A DNA stretch of 64,000 nt from Corynebacterium kalinowskii. Lineage in GTDB: Bacteria > Actinomycetota > Actinomycetes > Mycobacteriales > Mycobacteriaceae. The notes beneath the pieces are model-generated. The model worked only from the letters and a program-made list of their open reading frames with translations. It searched no databases and was not told the DNA's origin. The DNA lies in assembly GCF_009734385.1 (NCBI RefSeq), contig NZ_CP046452.1, forward strand, positions 868,001 to 932,000, given 5' to 3'. Positions 1-10,389 of this stretch are shown in pieces. The number at the start of each line of letters is the position of its first letter. Positions within the stretch are counted from its first letter, which is position 1. Both the position numbers and the translations under genes were made by a program.

Positions 1-515
1 TGGCCCACGTCCTGAAGTTCTATGGAGACGAGCGATTCGCGGGCAAAATTGCGTCCGCAGTGCTCCGGGAGCGGGAGAAAGAGCCGTTTACGACCTCGGC
101 GCGGCTCGTTGAGCTGCTCTACGCCACCATCCCTGCTGCTACCCGTCGTACCGGTGGACATCCCGCGAAGCGGACGTTCCAGGCGCTGCGCGTGGAAGTC
201 AATGGGGAGTTGGACGCGCTAAAAAATGTCATCCCGATGATTTGCGATCGGCTCGCAGTAAATGGGCGAGTGGTGTTCATGAGCTACCAGTCGTTGGAGG
301 ACAAGATCGTGAAGAAGGCGCTGGCAGACCTCACCACCTCGAAGACTCCTCCAGGCTTGCCCATGGATTTGCCGGGGACCGCACCACAATTCTCCCTCGT
401 TACGCGAGGGGCAGAAACAGCCACCGAAGCTGAAATTGCCGAAAACCCACGATCTGCACCCGTGCGGGTGCGGGCCGCTGAACGTATCGCTCTACCTGAT
501 GGAGGAGTTAACTAA
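1..515 (+). CDS. rsmH: 16S rRNA (cytosine1402-N4)-methyltransferase RsmH, C-terminal part only
   Basis: The gene runs in from the left edge; the reading frame is open from base 3. RsmH methylates C1402 of 16S rRNA using SAM. About 170 residues are visible. They include [12 protein letters not shown] near the start and [12 protein letters not shown], which match the conserved C-terminal blocks of the family (typically YGEERFARRIA and SxHSLEDRIVK). The SAM-binding N-terminus lies outside the window. The stop TAA shares one base with the ftsL start (TAATG), as expected for the dcw operon. Confidence 0.93.
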   Translation, partial: AHVLKFYGDERFAGKIASAVLREREKEPFTTSARLVELLYATIPAATRRTGGHPAKRTFQALRVEVNGELDALKNVIPMICDRLAVNGRVVFMSYQSLEDKIVKKALADLTTSKTPPGLPMDLPGTAPQFSLVTRGAETATEAEIAENPRSAPVRVRAAERIALPDGGVN

Positions 516-1228
516 TGAGCATCATCACCCCGCCACAGGCATCAAAGCGCACTGCAAACACCACGGCGTTGCTGGATCGTCCCGACCGGACTCAGCGTAC
601 GCTGCGTCCGGAGCGTCGCACGGTTCCCCACGAGGTGCAACCGGACCGCACCCGTCGCTTCCAGCGCAAGCTGGGATCCCAGCAGGTGGTGTCCGTTCGC
701 GGTCGTCGCGTTGTCACTCAAAAGCCGAACCCACACCGGGTGAACTTGGCTATTGGCGTGCTGGTTCTGCTCTTCATCACTATCGCTACCGCCATGGTCC
801 TGTCAGGCAAGTCGACTGAGCAGGCATTTGAACTTCAAAAGCTCAATGCGCAGGAGCAGCAGCTGGATAACCAGCTGGAAACGCTCAACCGCGATGTTGA
901 ACAGGCCAAGGCTGCGGCGGAAGTGGCCCGAGTTGCTGCTGATAAGGGAATGGTTGTGGCAGACCTGCCAGGCATCCTTGTGGTTGAAAAAGATGGTGCC
1001 ATTACGGAGCAGCGTCCCAGTGATCCCGCTGCCGTACGGCCTATTATTGATGTCAATGGGGCGCCGATTCGCCCGGAACAGGCTTCCACGAACCCCAATG
1101 AAATCAAGGACGTAACCGACAATATTCAACCTATCCCGCAGAACAACTCTTCTGTGCCAGCTGTGGCACCGTACGCGCCTCGTGCACGTGGCGCTCACGT
1201 TGAAGGGATGGAGCAAGGAGCTCAATGA
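515..1228 (+). CDS. ftsL: Septum formation protein FtsL-like
   Basis: Small bitopic divisome protein that bridges FtsQ/FtsB-type proteins and the FtsW-FtsI synthase. The 237 residues show a basic, Arg-rich cytoplasmic N-terminus (about 1-75), one membrane span (about 76-97) and an extracytoplasmic coiled coil (about 103-142) with regular Leu/Gln heptads. A Pro/Asn-rich tail of about 95 residues follows. Sequence identity in FtsL is always poor, so the call rests mainly on topology and on its place between rsmH and ftsI. The start overlaps the rsmH stop by one base and its own stop overlaps the ftsI start (ATGA), indicating translational coupling. The long N- and C-terminal extensions are typical of actinobacteria. 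Confidence 0.85.
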   Translation: MSIITPPQASKRTANTTALLDRPDRTQRTLRPERRTVPHEVQPDRTRRFQRKLGSQQVVSVRGRRVVTQKPNPHRVNLAIGVLVLLFITIATAMVLSGKSTEQAFELQKLNAQEQQLDNQLETLNRDVEQAKAAAEVARVAADKGMVVADLPGILVVEKDGAITEQRPSDPAAVRPIIDVNGAPIRPEQASTNPNEIKDVTDNIQPIPQNNSSVPAVAPYAPRARGAHVEGMEQGAQ

Positions 1229-3291
1229 CCCCGCCCCGCAACGGCCGGTCTAACACGCGTCGCACCTCCCCGTCGGGGAGGGGCTATTCGTCTCGTGACC
1301 TGTCTTCAGATCGGATTGATGCTGAGGCGCGTCGTAAAGCTGCCGAGCTAGGTGATGAGGGCCAGGGGCGTCGCAAAGCATGGGGCGCCTCGTTTCGGCC
1401 CGGCAACAATTCAGAGAATCCGCCGACTCAGCGGCGAATGAAGGTCGCGCGTGGCGTCGCCATCGCGATGGCTGCGGTGCTGGTAGCGCGCCTGGGCTGG
1501 GTCCAGATCGTGTGGGGCCCAGAGTTTCAGGCGAAAGCGGAGGCACAGCGCACGCACGTGTATGTCGATCCGGCGCGCCGTGGCGCGATCACCGATCACG
1601 AAGGAAATCTTCTTGCATACACGATGCAGGCTCGTTCGCTGACGGTGTCGCCGCAACGTCTGCGCGGGGAAATCAAGGAACGGGCGAAGCAAACGCTGGC
1701 CACCGAGGGCCAGTGGTCCGGTATCCCGCAGGATCAGCGCGATTCGGTGCTTGAGCAAAAGCTCACGGAAGAAATCGATCGCATGGCCACGGAAATCCCG
1801 CGGATCATTAGCGAGTCCGGGGCTTCCGCCTCGAAGGTAAACTCCGACGACATCAAGAACAAGCTGCGCGCAGAAACTCATTACGAGGTCCTCGTGCGCA
1901 ACGTCGATCCGGACGTAGCCGCGCAGATTGCGCAGCAGTTCCAAGGCGTCGCAGCTGATCACCAGGACATTCGTCAGTACCCGAACGGTGCGATTGCGGA
2001 AAACGTCATCGGCAAGATTTCGATGGATGGTGAGGGCCAGTTTGGTCTGGAGGCGAGCTCAGACGCGCTGCTTGCGGGTGTCGATGGCCGCCTGACACAG
2101 GATTTTTCGAATGACGGTCAGGCAATCCCGGGTACCGCGCGCGATCAGATCCCGGCAGCTGACGGCTCAAAGGTGGAGCTCACGCTTGATCTGGATCTGC
2201 AGACCTATGTGCAGCAGCAGGTGGAACAGGCGAAGATCAACTCCAAGGCGAAGGAAGCTTCCGCTGTTGTGCTCGACGCCAAGACTGGCGAGATCCTTGC
2301 CATGGCGAACTCGGACACTATTGATCCGACCGGGGATATCGCGAAGCAGGTGGAAAAAGGCAAGAACTTTGACAATCCTGCCGTGACGCACCCGTTTGAG
2401 CCGGGTTCGGTGGCCAAGATCATCACCGCGGCTGCGGCGATTGAGCATGGCTTGACGACGCCCGATGAGGTCCTCACCGTTCCAGGCTCCATTCATATGT
2501 CCGGAGTGACGGTTCGTGACGCGTGGGACCACGGCGACGTGCAGTACACCACCACCGGAATCTTTGGTAAGTCTTCGAACGTAGGCACCTTGATGCTGGC
2601 CGAACGGGTTGGCGAAGATAGGTTTGCCGAGTACCTCGACAAGTTTGGGCTAGGACGCACGACGGGCGTCGAGCTCCCGAGTGAATCCGAGGGATTGCTG
2701 CCGGCTCGATCTCAGTGGTCGGGTGGTACGTTTGCCAACTTGCCGATCGGTCAGGGCATGTCCATGACCTTGCTTCAGATGTCGAGCATTTACCAGACGC
2801 TGGCCAATGGTGGCGAGCGCATCGAGCCTCGCATCATCAAGAACATTACGAATCCAGATGGCACTACCCAGCAACAGCCTGCACCGGCCAAGACCCGCGT
2901 GGTGAGCGAAGAGACCGCGCGCGTGGTTACCGACATGTTCCGTTCTGTAGTGCAAAAGGACCCGACGGGTGTCCAACAGGGCACGGGTGCTGGCGCGGCC
3001 ATCGAGGGATATCAGATTTCGGGAAAGACCGGAACCGCGCAGAAGGTGGACCCAACAACCCAGGCCTACTCCAACAGCAAGTACTGGATTACTTTTGCCG
3101 GTATCGCTCCGGCTGATGATCCGCGCTTTGTTATCGGCATCATGCTGGACGAGCCTGAACGGGGCGTCCACGGCGATGGCGGCCAGACAGCTGCGCCACT
3201 TTTCCACGATATCGCTTCCTGGCTGCTCAACCGCGACAACGTTCCACTGTCCACGCCGAGCGAAGGCCAACTGATTTTGCAAGCTAACTAA
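1225..3291 (+). CDS. ftsI: Penicillin-binding protein FtsI (PBP3-type septal transpeptidase)
   Basis: Class B PBP that cross-links septal peptidoglycan made by FtsW. The 688 residues have a basic cytoplasmic N-terminus, one span (about 74-97), a dimerisation/pedestal domain and a transpeptidase domain. All three penicillin-binding motifs are present: S395-V-A-K (nucleophile Ser395), S450-S-N and K601-T-G. The length is slightly above E. coli FtsI, mostly because of the N-terminal extension. I see no PASTA repeats at the C-terminus. The start overlaps ftsL by four bases. Confidence 0.96.
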   Translation: MTPPRNGRSNTRRTSPSGRGYSSRDLSSDRIDAEARRKAAELGDEGQGRRKAWGASFRPGNNSENPPTQRRMKVARGVAIAMAAVLVARLGWVQIVWGPEFQAKAEAQRTHVYVDPARRGAITDHEGNLLAYTMQARSLTVSPQRLRGEIKERAKQTLATEGQWSGIPQDQRDSVLEQKLTEEIDRMATEIPRIISESGASASKVNSDDIKNKLRAETHYEVLVRNVDPDVAAQIAQQFQGVAADHQDIRQYPNGAIAENVIGKISMDGEGQFGLEASSDALLAGVDGRLTQDFSNDGQAIPGTARDQIPAADGSKVELTLDLDLQTYVQQQVEQAKINSKAKEASAVVLDAKTGEILAMANSDTIDPTGDIAKQVEKGKNFDNPAVTHPFEPGSVAKIITAAAAIEHGLTTPDEVLTVPGSIHMSGVTVRDAWDHGDVQYTTTGIFGKSSNVGTLMLAERVGEDRFAEYLDKFGLGRTTGVELPSESEGLLPARSQWSGGTFANLPIGQGMSMTLLQMSSIYQTLANGGERIEPRIIKNITNPDGTTQQQPAPAKTRVVSEETARVVTDMFRSVVQKDPTGVQQGTGAGAAIEGYQISGKTGTAQKVDPTTQAYSNSKYWITFAGIAPADDPRFVIGIMLDEPERGVHGDGGQTAAPLFHDIASWLLNRDNVPLSTPSEGQLILQAN

Positions 3292-3316
3292 TAAATTATT
3301 GAAGGGATCAAGGGCT

Positions 3317-4837
3317 ATGTCCATCACAATTAACGAGTTGGTTTCGCTCAGTCAGGGACGTTTGTGTGGCGAGGCTGCTGCCGAGCAGAGCTTTGACCAC
3401 ATCACTCTCAATTCCGCCGAGCTGCGCGAAGGCTCTTTGTTTGCCGCGTTGCCAGGATTGCATGCGCATGGCGCTGAATACGCGGAGGGGACCCCAGCCG
3501 CTGCCATCCTCACCGATGCTGCCGGTCACAAGATCCTGCACGATAAGGGCGACAGTCGCCCGGTTATCGAGGTCGAGGATATCCGTGCAATCTTGGGTGT
3601 CGTGAGCGCTGCAATTTATGGCAACCCTTCCCACCAACTCACCATCCTGGGCGTTACTGGAACCTCCGGCAAGACCACCACGACCTACCTTCTGGAGGCA
3701 GGCCTGATGGCGGAGGGACACAAGGTCGGCTTGATCGGCACCACAGGTACCCGCATTGACGGCGTGGCTGTCCCCACCAAGCTCACCACCCCGGAGGCCC
3801 CTAAGCTCCAAGAGCTGTTTGCCATGATGCTCGCCGAAGGCTGCACCCACGTGGTCATGGAAGTTTCCAGTCACGCCATTTCCCTGGGGCGCATTGCCGG
3901 TACCCGCTTCGCAGTGGGCGGCTTCACCAACCTCTCTCAAGATCACCTGGACTTCCACAACACGATGGAGGAGTATTTCGAGGCCAAGGCTGGCTTCTTC
4001 CGCGCTGATTCTCCGCTGCGTGCGGAGAAGGCAGTAATCATGGTTGATGATGAGTGGGGTCGAACGATGTCCTCTGTCGCTGGTCAGCAGTGCCTCACGG
4101 TGAGCGCCAGTGGCGCCGCGGCGGATGTGCAGGTGGGCGAAGTTTCCACCACCTTGGCCGGAATGCAAGAATTCAGCTTGACTATCGACGGCCACTCCCA
4201 CCACATCGAGTTGGCCCTGCCAGGTCAGTTCAATGTTGCCAATGCCGCGTTGGCTGTTTCGATGGCATCTGCAGTAGGCAGCGACATGACTGCTTTTATT
4301 CACGGAATCGCTGGGGTCGGCGTTCCCGGTCGAATGGAGCGCATCGACGAAGGCCAAGACTTCCTGGCCGTGGTTGACTACGCACATAAGCCAGCGGCTG
4401 TAGTTGCCGTGCTGGAGAGCGTAAAAGCGCAAACCTCGGGTCGCCTTGGCGTTGTCCTTGGCGCTGGTGGCGACCGTGATGCGACCAAGCGTCCCCTGAT
4501 GGGTGGCGCCGCGGTGGCATTGGCAGATTTTGTGATCATCACCGACGATAACCCTCGTTCTGAGGATCCGGCGCTCATCCGTAACGCCGTGCTCGAGGGA
4601 GCCTACGGCGCTGCCGAGACTGCTGAACACAGCCCCGTGATCAAGGAGATCGGCGATCGGGCCGAAGCCATTATTGCGGCTGTCGAATGGGCGCAAACCG
4701 GAGATGCCATTATTGTTGCAGGTAAGGGTCATGAAAATGGCCAACTCGTCGGAAACATCAACCACCCATTCGATGATCGTGAGCACGTGCGCAACGCCTT
4801 GCATGCGCGTGCCAAGCGGAGCGGAGCAGACGCATGA
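3317..4837 (+). CDS. murE: UDP-MurNAc-L-Ala-D-Glu:meso-diaminopimelate ligase MurE
   Basis: Cytoplasmic Mur ligase that adds meso-DAP to UDP-MurNAc-dipeptide using ATP. I chose ATG 3317 (506 residues) over an in-frame TTG at 3299 because GAAGGG sits about 10 bases before it. The ATP loop GTSGKT has its lysine at residue 119. The D411-N-P-R motif is the established signature of meso-DAP specificity (lysine-adding enzymes differ here), which fits the DAP-type wall of corynebacteria. A 25-base gap separates it from ftsI, and its stop overlaps the murF start (ATGA). Confidence 0.96.
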   Translation: MSITINELVSLSQGRLCGEAAAEQSFDHITLNSAELREGSLFAALPGLHAHGAEYAEGTPAAAILTDAAGHKILHDKGDSRPVIEVEDIRAILGVVSAAIYGNPSHQLTILGVTGTSGKTTTTYLLEAGLMAEGHKVGLIGTTGTRIDGVAVPTKLTTPEAPKLQELFAMMLAEGCTHVVMEVSSHAISLGRIAGTRFAVGGFTNLSQDHLDFHNTMEEYFEAKAGFFRADSPLRAEKAVIMVDDEWGRTMSSVAGQQCLTVSASGAAADVQVGEVSTTLAGMQEFSLTIDGHSHHIELALPGQFNVANAALAVSMASAVGSDMTAFIHGIAGVGVPGRMERIDEGQDFLAVVDYAHKPAAVVAVLESVKAQTSGRLGVVLGAGGDRDATKRPLMGGAAVALADFVIITDDNPRSEDPALIRNAVLEGAYGAAETAEHSPVIKEIGDRAEAIIAAVEWAQTGDAIIVAGKGHENGQLVGNINHPFDDREHVRNALHARAKRSGADA

Positions 4838-6345
4838 TCACCTTGAGCCTTGCCCAGATCGCTGAAGCCACCGGTGGCATCCTTGCCGGTGGCGCCGACC
4901 CGAACGCACACATCACCTCCAGCGTGGAATTCGATTCGCGCAAGCTCACGCCAGGATCCTTGTTTGTAGCGCTCCCCGGCCAACGCGTAGATGGCCATGA
5001 TTTCGCCGCGGCTGCAATGGAAGCGGGAGCTGTTGCTGTGCTCGCTGCGCGCGAGGTAGACGCCCCAGCGGTCATCGTGCCAAAGACGGATGTTCCCGCA
5101 TCCAATGCGGATGCTTTCGCCATGGCAGGGGAGAAGGCCAATGACATGGCCGCTGTGCTTGCTGGAATGGGCGACTTGGCTCGCTATGTCATCGATCGCT
5201 GCGTGGACGAGCACGGGCTGACCGTCGTCGGGGTAACCGGCTCCGCAGGCAAGACCTCGACCAAGGATCTCATGGCTACCGTGCTCAGTTCTGCAGGCAC
5301 GACGGTCGCACCTCCGGGTTCCTTCAACAACGAGATCGGACACCCCTACACAGCGCTCCGGTGCTCGGAAGACACGAAGTTTTTAGTGGCAGAGATGTCT
5401 GCCCGCGGTATTGGACACATCGCGCATCTGGCGCAGATCGCCCCGCCGCGCATCGGTGTGGTACTTAACGTGGGCACCGCCCACCTGGGTGAATTCGGCA
5501 GTCGTGAAAACATTGCGCAAGCCAAGGGCGAGCTGGTCGAATCCTTGCCAGCCGACGGCCTAGCCGTGCTCAACGCCGATGATGATTTCGTCCGAAATAT
5601 GGCTTCCCGTACCAAGGCCCGGGTGGTCTTTACCTCGGTGAAAACTCGCGCGGACCTCTACGCCACAAATATCCGGCTTGATGAAGTCGCACGCGCGAGC
5701 TTCACCATGCGGATTAAGGGCGATCCCGTTTCTTACCCCGTCAAGCTGCAGGTATTCGGCGAACACCAAGTTTCTAATGCGTTGGCAGCAGCCGCAGTGG
5801 GGTTGGAAGCCGGCCTGAAGGCGATGGACGTCGCAAAGGCTCTGTCTAACCACCGCACGGCATCCGCGAACCGCATGGACGTGCAAACCCGCGCGGATGG
5901 CGTGACCATTATTAATGACTCATACAATGCGAACCCGGACTCCATGAAGGCCGGCATCGCTGCACTGTCGTACACCGCACACGGGCGCACTGGTGTCTCC
6001 AGCTGGGCTGTGTTGGGCCAGATGGGTGAGCTGGGGGAGAACGCTATTGCAGAGCATGAAGCGCTCGCTGCTGAGCTGGTAAAGATGCGGGTCGATCGCC
6101 TCGTGGTAGTTGGTGTAGATGTCAACAGCCACGCCTTGGCCACTTCCGCCGAGCAACAGGGTATAACTACCTTGACTGTCGACTCTGCCGACGCAGCCAT
6201 CAATGCGGTGGATCGGGAACTCAAGCCAGGCGACGTTGTCCTGGTGAAGGCTTCCAATGCTGCAGGACTGTGGCGCGTAGCAGAGGGGCTTCTGGGCAAG
6301 CAGGGGTCTGGTCAGCAAGGTACCGAAAGTGGTGCCGCCAACTAA
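4834..6345 (+). CDS. murF: UDP-MurNAc-tripeptide:D-Ala-D-Ala ligase MurF
   Basis: Last cytoplasmic Mur ligase; it joins D-Ala-D-Ala to the tripeptide and completes the UDP-MurNAc-pentapeptide used by MraY. The 503 residues carry the P-loop G136-S-A-G-K-T (Lys140) and the central Mur-ligase block NDSYNANPDSM near residue 360. N-terminal substrate, central ATPase and C-terminal domains are all of normal length. The start overlaps murE by four bases; a gap of about 30 bases with a GGATAAG-type leader separates it from mraY. Confidence 0.96.
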   Translation: MITLSLAQIAEATGGILAGGADPNAHITSSVEFDSRKLTPGSLFVALPGQRVDGHDFAAAAMEAGAVAVLAAREVDAPAVIVPKTDVPASNADAFAMAGEKANDMAAVLAGMGDLARYVIDRCVDEHGLTVVGVTGSAGKTSTKDLMATVLSSAGTTVAPPGSFNNEIGHPYTALRCSEDTKFLVAEMSARGIGHIAHLAQIAPPRIGVVLNVGTAHLGEFGSRENIAQAKGELVESLPADGLAVLNADDDFVRNMASRTKARVVFTSVKTRADLYATNIRLDEVARASFTMRIKGDPVSYPVKLQVFGEHQVSNALAAAAVGLEAGLKAMDVAKALSNHRTASANRMDVQTRADGVTIINDSYNANPDSMKAGIAALSYTAHGRTGVSSWAVLGQMGELGENAIAEHEALAAELVKMRVDRLVVVGVDVNSHALATSAEQQGITTLTVDSADAAINAVDRELKPGDVVLVKASNAAGLWRVAEGLLGKQGSGQQGTESGAAN

Positions 6346-6378
6346 GCGGCGGCAAAGATCAAGGATAAGTAGACAACC

Positions 6379-7479
6379 GTGACTCAGATCATCATCAGCG
6401 GCGCAGTGAGCTTTCTGGTAGCCATCTTTATGACTCCCTTGCTGATCCGATACTTCAGCGCCGAAGGCCTCGGCCAGGAAATCCGTGAGGACGGGCCACG
6501 CTCCCACATGCGTAAGCGAGGCACCCCAACGATGGGTGGCATCGCGATTCTCACCGGCATTGTGCTGGCCTATGTCGCCGCTAATCTTTACGCTCTGACT
6601 AGCGGAAAACAAGCTTTTACGGCTTCAGGACTCATCGTGCTGGGGCTGACGGTTGCGCTTGGGCTCCTGGGCTTTGCCGACGACTACATCAAGTTGGCGC
6701 AAGGCCGAAACCTTGGCTTGAACAAAACCGCCAAGTTGGTCGGTCAGTTGGTCATTGCGCTGGCGTTCGGCATTGCCGTCCTGCAGTTCCCAGATAACAA
6801 CGGCCTTACTCCTGGTTCCACACATCTTTCTTTCCTGCGCGATATCGACACCTTCGACATCGCCATCGGCGGCGGAATCATTGGCACCATCATCTTCCTG
6901 GTGTTCATGTACATTCTGATCTCCGCCTGGTCGAACGCAGTGAACCTTACCGACGGCCTCGATGGCCTTGCTGCTGGAACGACCGCCATGGTGATGGGTT
7001 CCTACACCGTGATTGGGTTCTGGCAATTCCGAAACTCGTGCGATGTTGCCGTCGAGCCTGGTTGCTTCGATGTCCGTGACCCACTCGACCTGGCGATTCT
7101 CGCGGTAGCTGGTCTTGGTTCCTGCCTCGGATTCCTGTGGTGGAATGCTGCTCCTGCCAAGATTTTCATGGGAGATACCGGTTCGCTCGCGCTCGGTGGT
7201 TTGGTCGCCGGTGTGTCCGTGACCACGCGCACTGAGTTGCTCATGGTCATCATCGGCGCTTTGTTCGTTATCGAGGCTGCTTCCGTGGTGATTCAGGTCG
7301 CGGTATTCCGCACCCGCGGTACCCGCTTCTTCCGGATGGCACCGTTCCACCACCACTTTGAAAACGGTGGCTGGGCCGAAACCACCGTCGTTATTCGTTT
7401 CTGGTTGCTCACGGCAATGGCCTCCCTGGTTGGTATGGCCTTGTTCTACAGTGACTGGCTTTCTATCGCAGGAGTGTAA
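6379..7479 (+). CDS. mraY: Phospho-MurNAc-pentapeptide transferase MraY
   Basis: Polytopic membrane enzyme that transfers phospho-MurNAc-pentapeptide to undecaprenyl phosphate, making lipid I. The 366 residues begin at a GTG. Signatures visible in order are ADDYIKL (the Mg/substrate Asp pair), [24 protein letters not shown] and the HHHFE motif near the C-terminus. About ten hydrophobic spans can be counted. It lies between murF and murD as in other dcw clusters. Confidence 0.97.
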   Translation: MTQIIISGAVSFLVAIFMTPLLIRYFSAEGLGQEIREDGPRSHMRKRGTPTMGGIAILTGIVLAYVAANLYALTSGKQAFTASGLIVLGLTVALGLLGFADDYIKLAQGRNLGLNKTAKLVGQLVIALAFGIAVLQFPDNNGLTPGSTHLSFLRDIDTFDIAIGGGIIGTIIFLVFMYILISAWSNAVNLTDGLDGLAAGTTAMVMGSYTVIGFWQFRNSCDVAVEPGCFDVRDPLDLAILAVAGLGSCLGFLWWNAAPAKIFMGDTGSLALGGLVAGVSVTTRTELLMVIIGALFVIEAASVVIQVAVFRTRGTRFFRMAPFHHHFENGGWAETTVVIRFWLLTAMASLVGMALFYSDWLSIAGV

Positions 7480-7482
7480 AAA

Positions 7483-8922
7483 ATGAGTACTTTCACGCTT
7501 CCCGCTGAGCTTGACGGGCAGGTTCTTGTGACCGGAGCCGGCGTATCCGGTGCGGGCTGCGCGCGGATGCTGGCTGAGCTGGGCGTGAAAGTGACGGTGG
7601 CAGATGACAACGAGACTGCTCGCCTGCGCCTTGCCGAGGCTTGTCGCGTCGCCCATCTCAGCGTCGAAGAAGCCCGCGAGCGTCTCGGCGAGTTCAGCTT
7701 GGTGGTGACCTCCCCAGGGTGGAACCCCAAGACGCCGGTGCTTGTCGACGCCCATTTGGCGCACATTCCTGTCATCGGCGATGTCGAGTTGGCATGGCGG
7801 CTCGATCAAGCTGGCGCCTTTGGCCAGCCACACACATGGGTTGCGATCACCGGTACCAACGGCAAAACCACAACAACTGCGATGACCACGGCCATGTTGC
7901 AGAAGTCGGGGATGAAAGCGGCATCTGTTGGCAACATTGGTGTTGCCGTCGGCGATGCACTGCAGTCCAACGAGCGCATCGACATCTTGGTTGCCGAACT
8001 ATCCAGCTTTCAGCTGCACTGGTCGGACTCGTTGCGTCCCGCAGTTGGATGCTTGCTCAACGTTGCCGATGATCACATCGATTGGCACGGCAGCTTCCTG
8101 GAGTATGCGGCGGACAAGGCGAAAGCACTGCTGGCAAACGTGGCCGTGTACGGCGCCGATGACACCGCAGTGATCGAACAGGTCCAGCGACTAGAGGCCT
8201 CTCGCCAGTTTGCGGACACGAAGCTGGTCGGCTTCACCTTGGGCGAGCCAGCCGACGGACAGCTGGGCATTCGCGACGGCATGATCGTCGACCGAGCCTT
8301 TGGCGAGGACACCAACCTTGCCACCGCGGAAGGAATATCCCCAGCTGGCCCCGCCGGTCAGCTCGATGCTTTGGCTGCTGCAGCAATGTCCCGAGCACTC
8401 GGCGCATCCCCAGAAGCGATCGCTGCAGCCTTGGCCACTTTCGAAGTTTCGGGACACCGCGGTCAAGTGGTGCACGAACTGGCAGGTGTGCAGTTCGTTG
8501 ACAACTCCAAGGCTACGAATCCGCACGCAGCCGATGCTGCCATGCGCGGATTGGACAGCATCATTTGGGTCGCGGGTGGCCAGCTCAAGGACGCGGATGT
8601 GTCTGATCTGGTTCGGGCGCACGCGGCGCGCATCAAGCGTGCGGTGCTGCTCGGCGTCGATAAGCAGGTGCTTTCCGACGCCCTTCGCTCGGTTCGCCCG
8701 GATCTTCCGATCACCCTCATAGAGGCGACCGACCCTGAAGAAGCAATGACCGACGCTGTCTCCGCGGCCGCGGAAGCGATGGCGCCGGGTGATGTTGTGC
8801 TGCTCGCACCCGCTGCTGCTTCCCTGGACATGTACACCGGCATGGGGCAGCGCGGCGATATGTTTGCCGCTGCTGCGCGGAACCTCGAACCGGCAGGGGG
8901 TGAGAACAATGACGGCGCCTAA
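7483..8922 (+). CDS. murD: UDP-MurNAc-L-Ala:D-glutamate ligase MurD
   Basis: Cytoplasmic ligase adding D-Glu to UDP-MurNAc-L-Ala. The 479 residues start three bases after mraY. The ATP loop ITGTNGKTT has Lys128, and the central block HRGQVVHELAGVQFVDNSKATN matches the Mur-ligase His/Asn region. The C-terminal APAAASLDMY resembles the conserved MurD end (SPAxASxDxF). The last 14 bases overlap the start of ftsW. Confidence 0.95.
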   Translation: MSTFTLPAELDGQVLVTGAGVSGAGCARMLAELGVKVTVADDNETARLRLAEACRVAHLSVEEARERLGEFSLVVTSPGWNPKTPVLVDAHLAHIPVIGDVELAWRLDQAGAFGQPHTWVAITGTNGKTTTTAMTTAMLQKSGMKAASVGNIGVAVGDALQSNERIDILVAELSSFQLHWSDSLRPAVGCLLNVADDHIDWHGSFLEYAADKAKALLANVAVYGADDTAVIEQVQRLEASRQFADTKLVGFTLGEPADGQLGIRDGMIVDRAFGEDTNLATAEGISPAGPAGQLDALAAAAMSRALGASPEAIAAALATFEVSGHRGQVVHELAGVQFVDNSKATNPHAADAAMRGLDSIIWVAGGQLKDADVSDLVRAHAARIKRAVLLGVDKQVLSDALRSVRPDLPITLIEATDPEEAMTDAVSAAAEAMAPGDVVLLAPAAASLDMYTGMGQRGDMFAAAARNLEPAGGENNDGA

Positions 8923-10387
8923 AGCGACACCTCGAGAAGGGGTATGGCAGAAGATCACTGGAGTGATTGCTGATCTGCACTCGCGACCGCTGACCAATTA
9001 CACGATGATCATGATTTCCGTGTCCATGCTGACGGTACTTGGCGTTGTCATGGTGTTCAGCTCTTCAATGGCAACCTCCGTGGTTGACGGTAGTTCCGTG
9101 TGGTCGATCGCATCGAGGCAGGCCTTCATGGTGGTTGTCGGATTGGTTGCCATGTGGGTCGCGATGCGAATCCGCCCGGCCACCATCCGAAGATTCGCGC
9201 CTTGGTTCATGGCGGTTGCTATCGTGCTGCTCATCGCGGTTCTTATTCCAGGCATTGGTACCGGCCGCGAGGAAGTTGGCTCCCAGTCGTGGATTGCGTT
9301 CGGCCCTATTCGCTTCCAGCCATCGGAATTCGCCAAGGTCGCCATCGCGATCTGGGGCGCATCCTTCCTGGGCGTTTCCGATGAAATGATCAAGGCCAAT
9401 AAACGCTTTAGCATCTTTATCGTGGTGGCCGCCTTCATGACACTGTTGATCATCGCCGAAGGCGATGTCGGTATGGCCATGACCTTCCTCTTGATGGTCG
9501 CGGTGGTCCTATTCTTCGCAGGTGTGGACCTGAAAGTGATCATCGGTGCCGCTGGACTTGCGCTGCTTGGACTGGTGGCGATCATGTTGGGCAGCGGTTT
9601 CCGCTCCCAGCGTTTCACCGTTTACTTCGATGCTCTCTTCGGCAGGTTCCATGACACCCGAGCGAGTTCCTTCCAGTCCTACCAAGGCTTTCTTTCCCTC
9701 GCTGATGGTTCGGCCACTGGCGTTGGCCTGGGCCAGTCGCGTGCAAAATGGTTCTATTTGCCGGAAGCCAAGAACGACTTCATTTTCGCCATCATCGGCG
9801 AAGAACTGGGCCTGTGGGGTGGTGCCCTCGTTATCGCCACATTCCTTTGTTTGGCCTACTACGGCATTCGGTGCGCTTTGCAGTCGCACAACAAGTACAT
9901 GTCGCTGCTGGCGGCCAGCCTGACCATGGGCGTGATCGTGCAAGCATTCATCAACATCGGTTATGTGATCGGCCTGCTGCCAGTGACCGGCATTCAGCTG
10001 CCAATGCTCTCGGCAGGTGGCACCTCAGCGATTATCACTTTGGGTTCGATGGGGCTGCTGGCCAGCTGCGCTCGCTATGAACCAGAAGCGATCTCCGCGA
10101 TGCAGTCCTACGGCCGACCATTCGTAGACCAGGTGCTGAGGCTAAAGGAGCCGGATCTAGCGGATATTGAACAACCACGCCCGTCCCGTCCGCGTACCAA
10201 ACAGGCACCACGGCGCGAGCCTGTCGTAGGACGAAATGCGGAGCGCCGGGCTGAACCTCGAGACGGCGCCGATGGTAGCGTCGATCGCAGAAGTGAAAAG
10301 CGTCGACAGTCATTGCGGCAACAATCTCGCACCCGTCAGACCCCACCAACAGCCGGCGGGCGCCCTGAGCGCAGGAGGAATAGCTAA
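8909..10387 (+). CDS. ftsW: SEDS peptidoglycan polymerase FtsW
   Basis: Septal glycosyltransferase of the SEDS family that polymerises lipid II together with FtsI. I placed the start at ATG 8909 (492 residues), inside the end of murD, because it is preceded by GGGGGTGAG. The longer open frame upstream reads through murD out of phase. About ten membrane spans are visible. The conserved SEDS stretch SYQGFLSLADGSATGVGLGQS is followed by LPEAKNDFIFAIIGEELG, and GIQLPMLSAGGTS lies near the end. A basic cytoplasmic tail of about 110 residues (Arg/Pro-rich) follows the last span, typical of actinobacterial FtsW. Confidence 0.95.
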   Translation: MTAPKATPREGVWQKITGVIADLHSRPLTNYTMIMISVSMLTVLGVVMVFSSSMATSVVDGSSVWSIASRQAFMVVVGLVAMWVAMRIRPATIRRFAPWFMAVAIVLLIAVLIPGIGTGREEVGSQSWIAFGPIRFQPSEFAKVAIAIWGASFLGVSDEMIKANKRFSIFIVVAAFMTLLIIAEGDVGMAMTFLLMVAVVLFFAGVDLKVIIGAAGLALLGLVAIMLGSGFRSQRFTVYFDALFGRFHDTRASSFQSYQGFLSLADGSATGVGLGQSRAKWFYLPEAKNDFIFAIIGEELGLWGGALVIATFLCLAYYGIRCALQSHNKYMSLLAASLTMGVIVQAFINIGYVIGLLPVTGIQLPMLSAGGTSAIITLGSMGLLASCARYEPEAISAMQSYGRPFVDQVLRLKEPDLADIEQPRPSRPRTKQAPRREPVVGRNAERRAEPRDGADGSVDRRSEKRRQSLRQQSRTRQTPPTAGGRPERRRNS

Positions 10388-10389
10388 GC

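Noticed and set aside
3308..4804. A 498-codon open frame on the - strand opposite murE
   Set aside because: Shadow frame of a housekeeping gene; the translation is His/Arg/Gly-rich without any recognisable domain.
8789..8908. Longer upstream start for ftsW inside murD
   Set aside because: The extra 40 residues are Cys/Pro/Leu-rich shadow sequence of murD; the start at 8909 has a strong ribosome site.
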